From: Methylobacter sp.
GTDB taxonomy: Bacteria; Pseudomonadota; Gammaproteobacteria; Methylococcales; Methylomonadaceae
Assembly (NCBI GenBank): GCA_026399025.1
Contig: JAPLRU010000041.1
Coordinates: 1-38,148, forward strand
DNA length: 38,148 nt
Direction of reading: 5' to 3'
Shown in pieces: positions 8,737 to 16,596 of this stretch. A program made the translations under genes and the position numbers. A model generated the notes under the pieces. It had not been told where the DNA came from and did not search any database. It saw only the letters and a list, made by a program, of their open reading frames with translations. Position 1 is the stretch's first letter, and each line of letters opens with the position of its first letter.

Positions 8737-9702
8737 TTGAAAGCACTGTTCGGATATTTTAAAAAAAGCGTCTTGCGTTTTCGAAACGCTATACGTGAGA
8801 CCTTGCCGTATTTTGCCGTGTTTTTTCTGGTGTGCGTGATGTCGATTGCTTTTTTATGGCCGCAAATTGTGATTACCGTTAATTCAGGGGAAGGCGGAGT
8901 GCTTTACCGGCGGTTTTTCGGCACGGTCACCGATAAAGTGTTTACCGAAGGCATCCATGTTATTTATCCGTGGGACACCATGTACATCTATAACGGCCGC
9001 ATTCAAACCGTGCTGCACGATTTTGATGTGCTGACCAATCAAGGCTTGCCGATTCACTTGAGTTTAGCTATCCGGTTTCGGCCGGAATATGAAATGCTCG
9101 GTTTATTGCATCAGCAAGTCGGCCCCGATTACATCAATACCATTATTACGCCCGAAATAGAGTCAGTGCTGCGTAAACGCTTAAGCCCTTATAACCCGGA
9201 AGATATTTACATGAACAAGGATAATATCCTGACCCAAGTGGTGATTGAGGCAATGGAGGAGTTAGGGCAAAAATACATCACCGCCAATGACGTGATTATC
9301 CGTGAAATCGCGTTACCGAAAACCATTCTTCAAGCCATAGAAAGCAAATTGACCGAAGAACAGCGCGAACAAGCTTATGTTTACCGTTTAAAGCGTGAAG
9401 AAAAAGAAGCCCAACGCAAACATTTAGAAGCCGAAGGCATCAGAGACTATCAAAACACCGTGTCTAAAACGCTGTCGGATAAATTGCTCAAATGGCAAGG
9501 CATCCAAGCCACCGCCGAACTGGCGAAATCGAATAATACCAAAATCGTGGTGATCGGCGGCGGCAGCACCGGCCTGCCGCTGATTTTAAATACGGAAAAC
9601 AGCACCGATGAAACACCAAGCTCCGCTACAGAAAAAAAGTCATCCCTTGACGTAACTATTCAGCCACAAAATGTAGGGAACGCTGATGACGCGGATAATT
9701 AA
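8737..9702 (+). CDS. SPFH/prohibitin-family membrane protein, copy 2
   Basis: This is a 321-residue paralogue of the gene at 6114, with the same architecture: one membrane helix, an SPFH domain, a charged coiled coil and a Gly-rich tail (here shortened to GGGSTGLPLILN). I chose TTG at 8737 because it aligns with the GTG start of copy 1 and follows the same TTATTAGGCACAAC leader; the frame is open back to a TTG at 8635, which would add 34 residues with no counterpart in copy 1. The C-terminal 30 residues have diverged from copy 1. Two near-identical SPFH paralogues could form mixed rings. Its stop codon lies inside one arm of an inverted repeat (9678-9746). Confidence 0.82.
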   Translation: MKALFGYFKKSVLRFRNAIRETLPYFAVFFLVCVMSIAFLWPQIVITVNSGEGGVLYRRFFGTVTDKVFTEGIHVIYPWDTMYIYNGRIQTVLHDFDVLTNQGLPIHLSLAIRFRPEYEMLGLLHQQVGPDYINTIITPEIESVLRKRLSPYNPEDIYMNKDNILTQVVIEAMEELGQKYITANDVIIREIALPKTILQAIESKLTEEQREQAYVYRLKREEKEAQRKHLEAEGIRDYQNTVSKTLSDKLLKWQGIQATAELAKSNNTKIVVIGGGSTGLPLILNTENSTDETPSSATEKKSSLDVTIQPQNVGNADDADN

Positions 9703-9746
9703 TATAAACGCATAAGCAAATACTCTATTCAATGTCATCAGCGTTC
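9678..9746 (+). promoter_or_regulatory. Inverted repeat at the SPFH-2 stop, possible attenuator
   Basis: GAACGCTGATGAC at 9678-9690 pairs perfectly with GTCATCAGCGTTC at 9734-9746, and the right arm is followed by a T-rich stretch. The structure sits between SPFH copy 2 and its partner lipoprotein gene, where copy 1 has a direct gene overlap. It could reduce read-through or stabilise the upstream message. The left arm contains an ATGACGCG that mimics the true start of the next gene at 9788. Confidence 0.4.
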
Positions 9747-9787
9747 TATTTTTCCAGATAATTATACTCCCCGCCCAAAATTCACCC

Positions 9788-11269
9788 ATGACGCGAATTA
9801 AACTTTCTCTTTTAGGATTTAGCTTTATCCTCCTGTTTACAGGTTGCATGGATCAATCGTATGAGGAAATAAAAAACCAACGCACTCAAATTGCAGCGGA
9901 CAGCAAAGACGGCGACCCTATTGTTATCGGTATCGCATGGAGAGCGGCCGATTCGGATCTGTTTATCGCCGGGGTAAAGCTTGCTGTTAAAGAAATCAAT
10001 CAAAAAGGCGGTGTGCTCAACAGTCCCTTGCACATTATTATTAACGATACCGAATCCGCCTTTAATGACGCGGCCTTATCACCCGGCGCACGCCAGGAGG
10101 TTGTGCTTAAAATCGCCAATTCATTCGCCGCCAACCCGTATCTAACCGCAGTTATCGGGCATAGCTCGTCAAGTATTGCAGTGCCTGCCTCGGTTGTTTA
10201 TCAAAATAACGGCATTCTTTTTTTAGCACCGAGCGCCACTAATGCGAAATTAACCGGACATAATTTCGACTACATCTTTCGCACCATTCCCACTACGGCG
10301 GAAACCGGTACCCAATTAGCCGACTTCGCCGCCCAACAGGGCTACAAAAACATTGCCATGTTGCATGGCCGCGGCGATTACGAAATGGAATTAGCCGATG
10401 CATTCGCCACCTTCTCCATCGATAAATATACAACTAACATCGTTTACCGGCGTTCGTTTTTTAACAATACCATTGACATCGTTTCTTTAGTCACTGATTT
10501 AAAAAATCTTCAAAAGCTGGATGCCGTTTTCATTGCTTCCAACAGCCGACTATCCGCAAAAATTTATCAACAAATTCGAAATATGGGCGTAAAGCTGCCC
10601 ATTATCGGCGGTGAAACCTTGGACACCAAAATATTCCTGGATCGGCTTATGCAATGGGAAACCGCTAAAGGCATACGAAAATCCACTGTTCCGACCGTGT
10701 TCAATACCTCGGCTCCGGGCAGTCAACAGTTTGTACGCCAATTCAAACAAGAATACGGCGAGAATGTGCAGCCGGACTATTTGGCCGCTTTAGGCTATGA
10801 CACCGTTAACCTGCTCGCACACGGTATTCAGCGGGCGCAATCGAGAATTCCTGTTGAAGTTGCCGTGGCTTTACGCTATATGGATGCCTGCAAAGGGGTG
10901 GCCGGCAAATACGAATTCAAACATAACGGCGACTTGAAAAGTAAACCTTTGTATTTTAAACACTTGGTTAAAAACGATTATGCCTATGAACAAGTCAAAA
11001 GCGTTGCCGCCGTTAACGAAGCCGACATGGACACCTGCAACGATATCGACCGCGATCATGATACGATTCCCAACAATATGGATGCTTGCCCGAACACCAC
11101 GCATGAAGAAATCGGCCACGGCATTATCCTCGACGGAGACAAAAAAGGCTGCCCGATAGACGCCGATAAAGACGGCGTAGCGGATTATAAAGAAACTTGC
11201 GTTGATACCGCTAAAGGTGCCGATATAAATGGCTGTCCGCATAAAGATGAAATGGACGGCAAACTATAA
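9788..11269 (+). CDS. LivK-like periplasmic binding lipoprotein with acidic Ca-type tail, copy 2
   Basis: This 493-residue paralogue of the 7060 gene has a lipoprotein signal ending FTGC (Cys20), a class I periplasmic binding domain (about 42-400) and the same Asp/Cys-rich tail (DRDHDTIPNNMDACPNT, DADKDGVADYKETCVD). Differences from copy 1 cluster in the binding domain (for example APSATNAKLTG in place of APIARYSKLTE, and HGRGDYEMELADAF in place of HSRDDSSTELADTF), while the region just before the tail is nearly invariant. That pattern would suit diverging ligand preference over a conserved docking part, which is inference. Translation starts at ATG 9788 with no good ribosome site visible; it no longer overlaps the SPFH gene. 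Confidence 0.82.
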   Translation: MTRIKLSLLGFSFILLFTGCMDQSYEEIKNQRTQIAADSKDGDPIVIGIAWRAADSDLFIAGVKLAVKEINQKGGVLNSPLHIIINDTESAFNDAALSPGARQEVVLKIANSFAANPYLTAVIGHSSSSIAVPASVVYQNNGILFLAPSATNAKLTGHNFDYIFRTIPTTAETGTQLADFAAQQGYKNIAMLHGRGDYEMELADAFATFSIDKYTTNIVYRRSFFNNTIDIVSLVTDLKNLQKLDAVFIASNSRLSAKIYQQIRNMGVKLPIIGGETLDTKIFLDRLMQWETAKGIRKSTVPTVFNTSAPGSQQFVRQFKQEYGENVQPDYLAALGYDTVNLLAHGIQRAQSRIPVEVAVALRYMDACKGVAGKYEFKHNGDLKSKPLYFKHLVKNDYAYEQVKSVAAVNEADMDTCNDIDRDHDTIPNNMDACPNTTHEEIGHGIILDGDKKGCPIDADKDGVADYKETCVDTAKGADINGCPHKDEMDGKL

Positions 11270-11407
11270 CGGTGTTTTATCGGCAGAGATAATTTTATAA
11301 TGGAACTCGGAAATCAAGGATTTATCGGCTGTCTGCTCAATCCGAAAGCAGCTCGGCTTAATTAATAATCAGGCGCCTCCTCGCCAACCACCCATTAAGA
11401 GATCATT

Positions 11408-11617
11408 ATGCTCAACTATTCACTCCCCTACTTTGCCGCTTCTTTATTAATCGGACTGTTAGGTATTAATCGAAAAATGACCTTTTGGGGCTATTTTTTC
11501 TCTTCACTGCTGTTAACGCCGGTCATGGGCTTGTTGTTGTTACTTGCATCGGACCCTAAGCCTAAACCAAACGTTACGGCTGAAAATGAGTCCAATCTGT
11601 CTAATCACAATTCTTAA
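11408..11617 (+). CDS. Small two-helix membrane protein (69 aa)
   Basis: There are two hydrophobic segments, about 7-20 and 27-47, and a polar C-terminal tail beginning SDPKPKP. The motif FSSLLLTPVMGLLLLLASDPKP occurs in many small uncharacterised bacterial membrane proteins. AAGAGA lies a few bases upstream of the ATG. It ends 12 bases before the TolC-type gene and follows the duplicated pair, so it is probably cotranscribed and may be an accessory subunit of the export locus. No function can be assigned. Confidence 0.6.
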   Translation: MLNYSLPYFAASLLIGLLGINRKMTFWGYFFSSLLLTPVMGLLLLLASDPKPKPNVTAENESNLSNHNS

Positions 11618-11629
11618 AATAATAATAAA

Positions 11630-13240
11630 ATGATACACTTTACTAACAATTTCAAACAACTTAGCATCGTTTTAGTGCTGGCTAATATGCCGGTGTCGGT
11701 TTATGCGGATGAAAAAAAACTGGATTTATTCGATGTTGTCAAATCCACATTAGATAATTCGCCAGTACTGAAAATTCAAGGCTTCCAAGTCGATGTGGCA
11801 AAAGCGGCCGAACGTATTCAATCCGGTGCGTTTAACACCAGAATAGGCGGCAAAGTCGGCTACGATAATACCAAGAATACTTTATTTGTTCCTTTCGAAA
11901 CTCTTATTCCCGACCCTAAGTTTTTTTCACCACCCGCAGTCACCGGAACAACTTATCCAGGCGGCGGGGATTTCGATACCCAAAGTTTTCAAGCTTCGGC
12001 GCAAAAAAAATCCAGGACGGGCATTACCACCAAATTGCAATTTGATTTGAATCGCAGAGACCCGGTAGGCCGTTCCGCCACGTCTACAGACAACTCCTAC
12101 GGCACAACCAGCCGGGGCAAAGTCGGCTTGACGATCACCGTACCTTTACTCAAGGGTGGCTGGGAAGTTTCCGCGGCCGCCGGAGAAAAAGCCGCAGGAT
12201 TGGAATATCAAGCCGCCGCGGCAAAATACAAGCAACTGATTACCTCAACTTTATTAGGTACAGTGAATGCTTATTGGAATTACACGGCCGCCTACGAAAT
12301 CTTGCATCAACGTATCCTCATTAAAGAACGTATCGAAAATTGGGTTTCTTCCAATCACTTAGACGGATTTTTAGCCGGTTTCGTACAAGAAAAACTAGGA
12401 AAAGTAGAGACTGCAACGCAACAATTGGAGCAGTCGAGAATCGCATTAGCGCGAGTAATGGGTATTCCCGTCGATGAAGCATTAAAATTGGGTACGCCGG
12501 ATGCTGCAAATTTCCCTAAAGATCCTGAAAAACTCTTGGAAACCTTCGATACCAAAAAGGCTAAGCAAGAGTGGGTGGAGTTGGCCTTAGACAATCGTAA
12601 TGATTTGCGCGCCAACCAATTCAGTGTACAGGCCAGCGAAACGCTGTTGGCCAGGGATCAGCAAGATTTATATCCGGAACTGACCGCTGCAGTCGGTGTT
12701 GGCTATAACGGCATCACCCACGGCAATGGCTTCGATCCTTATTTCGACTCTTCTTACAGGAATGTCAGGGATGTCGACCATAACGCCTCGCTAACCTTTA
12801 ACTATCCGATTGGTAACGATGCCGCTGAAGGTGTTTACGATCAAGACAAAGCGAGAAAAATGATCAATACCGTCACCCTGAATGAAACCAAACGGGGCAT
12901 CAAGCTTTCGGTAGAAAACAGCATTGCTACGGTTTACGGTCGTTTAAAAGTGGTTGTACAAGCCAAAAAAACCGCTTACTCGTACCGAGATTCACTACGC
13001 GACTTATTCAAAAATTCGAACTTACAAAAATCCGAGGAGCTTTCCGCTATCGTGACGTTACAACAAAAACTTGAAGATGCGATTGTAGCTTATGTTACTG
13101 CGCAAGCGGACTTTGCCAACGCGATTGCGCAATCGCGCTTTGAAGCCGGGGTTTTAATTTCCAATGCCGAAGACAGCAGTTTAAATGCGGATATCAATAT
13201 GGAAAGAGTGGTTTCCTTGCCGGCGCTTGGAAAAGAGTAA
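11630..13240 (+). CDS. TolC-family outer-membrane efflux protein
   Basis: The 536-residue precursor has a signal peptide ending at about residue 26 (VYA followed by DEKK). The mature part shows the TolC pattern: an opening helix (LFDVVKSTLDNSPVLKIQGFQVDVAKAAERIQSG), a beta-rich stretch with long loops (about 60-150), long helices with LLGTVNAYWNYTAAYEIL, and a second similar half (EWVELALDNRNDLRANQ, then VENSIATVYGRLKVVVQAKKTAYSYRDS). It would form the trimeric outer-membrane channel for an inner-membrane pump. As the last gene of the plus-strand run it is the natural partner of the ABC exporter at 4451, although no membrane-fusion (HlyD-type) gene is present. The SPFH and lipoprotein genes lie between the two. 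Confidence 0.85.
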   Translation: MIHFTNNFKQLSIVLVLANMPVSVYADEKKLDLFDVVKSTLDNSPVLKIQGFQVDVAKAAERIQSGAFNTRIGGKVGYDNTKNTLFVPFETLIPDPKFFSPPAVTGTTYPGGGDFDTQSFQASAQKKSRTGITTKLQFDLNRRDPVGRSATSTDNSYGTTSRGKVGLTITVPLLKGGWEVSAAAGEKAAGLEYQAAAAKYKQLITSTLLGTVNAYWNYTAAYEILHQRILIKERIENWVSSNHLDGFLAGFVQEKLGKVETATQQLEQSRIALARVMGIPVDEALKLGTPDAANFPKDPEKLLETFDTKKAKQEWVELALDNRNDLRANQFSVQASETLLARDQQDLYPELTAAVGVGYNGITHGNGFDPYFDSSYRNVRDVDHNASLTFNYPIGNDAAEGVYDQDKARKMINTVTLNETKRGIKLSVENSIATVYGRLKVVVQAKKTAYSYRDSLRDLFKNSNLQKSEELSAIVTLQQKLEDAIVAYVTAQADFANAIAQSRFEAGVLISNAEDSSLNADINMERVVSLPALGKE

Positions 13241-13276
13241 GCGGTTAAAAATAACTTTCAGAAGAGAGATAACCTA

Positions 13277-13334
13277 TTCACCACGAAGGCACGAAGGATC
13301 CGAAGTTATATTTCTTCGTGTCCTTCGTGGTGAA
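13277..13334. repeat. CACGAAGG-type long inverted repeat
   Basis: The left arm TTCACCACGAAGGCACGAAG (13277-13296) matches the reverse complement of 13314-13334 apart from one inserted base, giving a stable hairpin of about 20 bp. Palindromes built on CACCACGAAGGCACGAAG are widespread dispersed intergenic repeats in many bacteria. It sits between the convergent TolC-type and lipoprotein genes and may double as a transcription stop. Confidence 0.7.
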
Positions 13335-13418
13335 TGCTTTTTTGCTTTTGTTCTAAAACAAATACTTTCACATTATCGGGAGCTTGGGAAAGAACGAATA
13401 GCTGTCAGCGAGTATCCC

Positions 13419-13946
13419 TCAATGCCAACCGCCGTATTGCGTAGTCGGATCGCCGCGCCACCCTGTTGTGGTTTTGTTGGCATCGGGAGTGTGTACAGTT
13501 TCCGCCGCCGCCCTGGTCATATTGGCATGGGTATAGCCGCCCATTGCTTTGGCGGCGGTTGCAATCGCGGTCGTTAATGGATTAATCTCATATTTGGTAA
13601 TCGTGTCATGAATAACGGCGGCGACTAATTTCTCGGCACCCGACTCGGAAGAAAACGTCAACAGAATCGGCAACGCCGTATTAGCCGGGATTTCTATACT
13701 GTAATGACCGTTGTCCACAGCCGCATGGCTAATAAGATGACCTTTTTCATCGGTCGCGTCCACCACACCGGTCTTAACCACGCCTTTGTTATCGCTAACC
13801 ACGCCTTCTAAAGCTGTTGCCGCGGCGTACCTTTTTACTACGGTCGGGCTCGCTTTGGCCGTTTTTTGATCGTGTTGTCCGCAGCCGGTGATAGTAGAAC
13901 CGCTCAGGATTACCAGCAGTACCGAAAATAAAACGTTACGGCTCAT
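13419..13946 (-). CDS. Small lipoprotein with a carboxypeptidase-regulatory-like fold
   Basis: The signal peptide ends in lipobox ITGC (Cys22), so the mature protein should be lipid-anchored. The middle part (about 45-105: LEGVVSDNKGVVKTGVVDATDEKG, then GHYSIEIPA) resembles short beta-sandwich domains that follow the G-x-V-x-D pattern of carboxypeptidase-regulatory-like modules. The C-terminus is low-complexity and ends in GWRGDPTTQYGGWH. AGGAGG precedes the ATG closely. It probably shares a transcript with none of its neighbours, as there is a gap of about 160 bases upstream. No function is known to me. Confidence 0.6.
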   Translation of the reverse strand: MSRNVLFSVLLVILSGSTITGCGQHDQKTAKASPTVVKRYAAATALEGVVSDNKGVVKTGVVDATDEKGHLISHAAVDNGHYSIEIPANTALPILLTFSSESGAEKLVAAVIHDTITKYEINPLTTAIATAAKAMGGYTHANMTRAAAETVHTPDANKTTTGWRGDPTTQYGGWH

Positions 13947-14108
13947 AGAACCTCCTCATTCATAGTGTATTAGTTTTTAAAAGCCAGGCGGAATAACATC
14001 AGCGGAATAACATCAAACGTAAGACCTATGGTTTTGTTTGATACTTCTTCGAATATTTTCGTGGGTTAATCGATTCATTCTAATCGTACAAGTCGGACTT
14101 TAGGAGGC

Positions 14109-14432
14109 TCAAAATTTATTACCATCCCATACGAACGAAGCCTTAGCTCCCACCATGCCTACACGTCTGGAAAATAAATCCGTACCGACCGAATCCTGAA
14201 CATGAAATACCGGGGAATCGCCCATATTTACGCCGGTAAAGGTCGTCTGCTCATGTGCCGCTATGGGATGCACTTCACTGTCGTTATTTAAAACAACAGT
14301 AATCGCTTGATCGGTTTCGTTACGGAAATCTACAACCGCACGACCAATAAATCTAAAATCAGCAGCCTCGCTATTAAACATAACTAACACGCCGAGAACA
14401 GCAAGCATACCGATTAAAACTGTTTTTTTCAT
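14109..14432 (-). CDS. Small secreted beta-rich protein (107 aa)
   Basis: The start at 14432 gives a clean signal peptide (MKKTVLIGMLAVLGVLVMFN, cleaved near SEA-A). Longer forms up to 14477 add a basic extension that would spoil the signal. The mature 80 residues alternate polar and hydrophobic positions (RAVVDFRNETDQAITVVLNN), suggesting a compact beta fold, with no cysteine. An AAGG lies about nine bases before the ATG. It follows the response-regulator gene at 14548 on the same strand, in the position where a sensor kinase is often found. Function unknown. Confidence 0.55.
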   Translation of the reverse strand: MKKTVLIGMLAVLGVLVMFNSEAADFRFIGRAVVDFRNETDQAITVVLNNDSEVHPIAAHEQTTFTGVNMGDSPVFHVQDSVGTDLFSRRVGMVGAKASFVWDGNKF

Positions 14433-14547
14433 TATGTTAACCTTTTTTCTCCAAGCGGAGCGAGGTCCGCTCCTCATGTTTTTGCGCTACCAAAGCAAAG
14501 CGGTTGCGTTTAAATGCTTCGATCAAAGTAATGATTTAAACGGCGTA

Positions 14548-15225
14548 TCAATCACGCTTGGCATGAATCAGATAACCTCGTCCGCGCAAGGTTTCTATCG
14601 GCTTGCGGGTGCCGTCGGGATCGAGCTTTTTTCTCAAACGGCCGATAAAAACCTCCAGTACATTGCTGTCACGGTCAAAATCCTCATCGTAAATATGGGC
14701 GGTTAAAACCGATTTCGAAACGACTTCGCCCTTGCGGAACATCAGGTATTCCAGCACTTTGTATTCGTAAGCGGTTAAATCCAGTTTAACGCCGGATACG
14801 GTAACTTCTTGAGCTACGGTATCCAGTTCGATGTTGTCATGGCTTAATACCGGATGCGCCACCCCGGCCGAGCGCCTGATCAATGCGTTAATTCGGGCCA
14901 GTAACTCTTCATAATGAAACGGTTTAACCAGATAATCGTCGGCGCCCGCTTCCAGTCCTTCCACTTTTTCCTGCCAACGGCTACGGGCGGTTAAAATCAG
15001 GATGGGGACAGTCACTTTATCTTTACGCAAACGCTTGATCAGTTCGATGCCGGAAAAATCGGGCAGGCCGATATCGATAACGGCTGCATCAATCGGATAT
15101 TCTTTACCCATGTAATAACCGTCGCTACCGGTATTTGCGCTATCGACGGCAAAACCTTTATCGGCAAAAAACTGCTGAATTTGTTCGCACAGTTTTAGTT
15201 CATCTTCAACCACTAGAATACGCAT
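14548..15225 (-). CDS. OmpR/PhoP-family response regulator
   Basis: The 225-residue two-domain regulator has a receiver domain (1-118) with acidic pocket E7/D8, phospho-acceptor D51, T79 and K101. A winged-helix DNA-binding domain (about 128-223) carries the usual LTAYEYKVLEYLM and GRLRKKLDPDG segments and ends GRGYLIHA. It resembles the QseB/PmrA/PhoP branch. A PepSY-protein gene lies 17 bases upstream on the same strand, an arrangement common in such two-component operons, but no histidine kinase follows. The partner kinase must be encoded elsewhere or has been lost. Confidence 0.9.
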   Translation of the reverse strand: MRILVVEDELKLCEQIQQFFADKGFAVDSANTGSDGYYMGKEYPIDAAVIDIGLPDFSGIELIKRLRKDKVTVPILILTARSRWQEKVEGLEAGADDYLVKPFHYEELLARINALIRRSAGVAHPVLSHDNIELDTVAQEVTVSGVKLDLTAYEYKVLEYLMFRKGEVVSKSVLTAHIYDEDFDRDSNVLEVFIGRLRKKLDPDGTRKPIETLRGRGYLIHAKRD

Positions 15226-15242
15226 GTTTTTGGTCTGTTAAC

Positions 15243-15497
15243 TTAGCTGACTAATTGACCCGTTTCCGCGTCAATTTTGAAATACTGGATACGGCCGTCG
15301 GGCGTCAACACTTTGATGATATATATGGTTTTACCGTCAACGATTTCCGTTTGCGCGCCGAGCACTTTATCGTAGGTGCCTTCGATGATTTGCTGGGTTG
15401 CTTCGTCCAGGCTGATGCTTGCCAGCATAGCGTGTTGTGCAAAACAGCTGTTGGAAAACAATAAGGTGACTGCAATGACTTTGATCGAATTTATCAT
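15243..15497 (-). CDS. Secreted PepSY-domain protein
   Basis: The 84-residue protein has a signal peptide (about 1-20, ending CFA) and a single PepSY module: ISLDEATQQI, a central strand pair and the closing YFKIDAETGQLVS. PepSY proteins are periplasmic and often sit beside OmpR-type regulators, where they are thought to modulate signalling or protease activity. The gene is first in a probable two-gene operon with the response regulator. Confidence 0.8.
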   Translation of the reverse strand: MINSIKVIAVTLLFSNSCFAQHAMLASISLDEATQQIIEGTYDKVLGAQTEIVDGKTIYIIKVLTPDGRIQYFKIDAETGQLVS

Positions 15498-15625
15498 AGG
15501 GACAATCCAAGCTATCTGGGCACAAAATGTAACTACAAAAATAGAACGCGGAACTAACAGCCGGCGCGTTCTATTATCGAGTGAAAAAGCATTTTAACCC
15601 ATCACCCTGAATTGGCACTGAACCT

Positions 15626-16591
15626 TTAACGTAACGATGCGCCCTGCATCAGACTCCCGAGCACATGCCCGAAAGAGGCGCCCAACTTGCCTGCAATTTT
15701 ATCGAGCAACTGTTCTTGCCGGCTGAAGTCAACGCGTGTTTCCGCGCCAATCAGTTCTTTGGCGACAGTATCCTGATTGCCGACGCCGTCAACGATACCC
15801 AGCTTCACGCCTTCTTCGCCGGTCCAGACCAGACCTGAAAACAGTTCGGGGGTTTCTTTAAGACGGTCGCCGCGACCGGCTTTTACCGCACCGATAAATT
15901 GCTGATGCACTTGGTTTAACAAACCTTGTATATAGCGTGTTTCGTCTTCTTTAGGCGGCGAAAAAGGGTCGAGCATGGCTTTGTGCGCGCCTGCGGTAAA
16001 CAAGCGGCGCTCCACGCCCAGCTTTTGCATGACGTCGACAAAACCGAAGCCGTCCATTAATACGCCGATAGAACCGACCAAGCTGGACGGATTAACAAAA
16101 ATCTTGTCGGTGGCAGAGACGATAAAATAACAACCCGATGCGCAAATATCGCTAACCACCGCATAAATAGGCAGCTTAGGGTGCTCTTTTTTGATTTTCC
16201 TGATTTCTTCATATACATAAGAGGACTGCACCGGACTGCCTCCCGGCGAATTGGCATTCAGGATAATGCCTTTGGTATGCGTGTCTTTGACTGCATTTCT
16301 CAAGCTTTCGATAATGCTGTCGGCATTGGCGTCCTTGCCTTCGGCGATCATGCCGACGACATCGACGACAGCGGTATGATCCTTGCCGTCAACGCCAAGC
16401 TCATGACTGAGTTTCGGATACATCGCTACGCCGAACACCGCAAACAAATAAACGAATATCAGGCTCTTAAAAAAAATGCCCCAACGTCTTGCCCTGGTTT
16501 GTTCGATAACGGCGGCCATAGCCAGCTTTTCGATAACCTCTCGCTCCCAACCGGGCGCGTTTATAACTTCTGCTTTGTTCTGATTGTCCAT
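15626..16591 (-). CDS. sppA: S49-family signal peptide peptidase (SppA-like)
   Basis: This single-domain (short-form) S49 protease of 321 residues degrades cleaved signal peptides or misfolded segments in or near the inner membrane. A cytoplasmic N-terminal tail of about 40 residues precedes one transmembrane helix (about 41-58). The periplasmic domain has LNANSPGGSPVQSS, the serine nucleophile S152 in CASGCYF, and the likely general-base lysine K204 in GAHK. E. coli SppA is a tandem double-length version, while Bacillus SppA has this short form. The gene is five bases from the HAD phosphatase gene upstream, forming a probable rluC-HAD-sppA operon. Confidence 0.88.
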   Translation of the reverse strand: MDNQNKAEVINAPGWEREVIEKLAMAAVIEQTRARRWGIFFKSLIFVYLFAVFGVAMYPKLSHELGVDGKDHTAVVDVVGMIAEGKDANADSIIESLRNAVKDTHTKGIILNANSPGGSPVQSSYVYEEIRKIKKEHPKLPIYAVVSDICASGCYFIVSATDKIFVNPSSLVGSIGVLMDGFGFVDVMQKLGVERRLFTAGAHKAMLDPFSPPKEDETRYIQGLLNQVHQQFIGAVKAGRGDRLKETPELFSGLVWTGEEGVKLGIVDGVGNQDTVAKELIGAETRVDFSRQEQLLDKIAGKLGASFGHVLGSLMQGASLR

Positions 16592-16596
16592 GCCTG

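Larger units (their letters stand above)
6114..11269 (+). repeat. Tandem duplication of the SPFH + binding-lipoprotein gene pair
   Basis: Unit 1 is 6114-8550 and unit 2 is 8737-11269. The paired genes are near-identical over long stretches; for example the SPFH cores differ at only a few residues between the first membrane helix and the Gly-rich segment, and long DNA runs match. Divergence is concentrated at the SPFH N- and C-termini and in patches of the binding domain. The units are separated by 186 bases without a gene. In unit 1 the two genes overlap by 14 bases; in unit 2 they are 85 bases apart. Confidence 0.9.

Noticed and set aside
11300-11365. A 21-codon ORF (MELGNQGFIGCLLNPKAARLN is its product, 21 residues less the last shown here as context) between the second lipoprotein gene and the small membrane protein, considered as a precursor peptide for the exporter
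   Set aside because: It has no ribosome site at proper spacing and no leader/core pattern, and ORFs this short are expected by chance.
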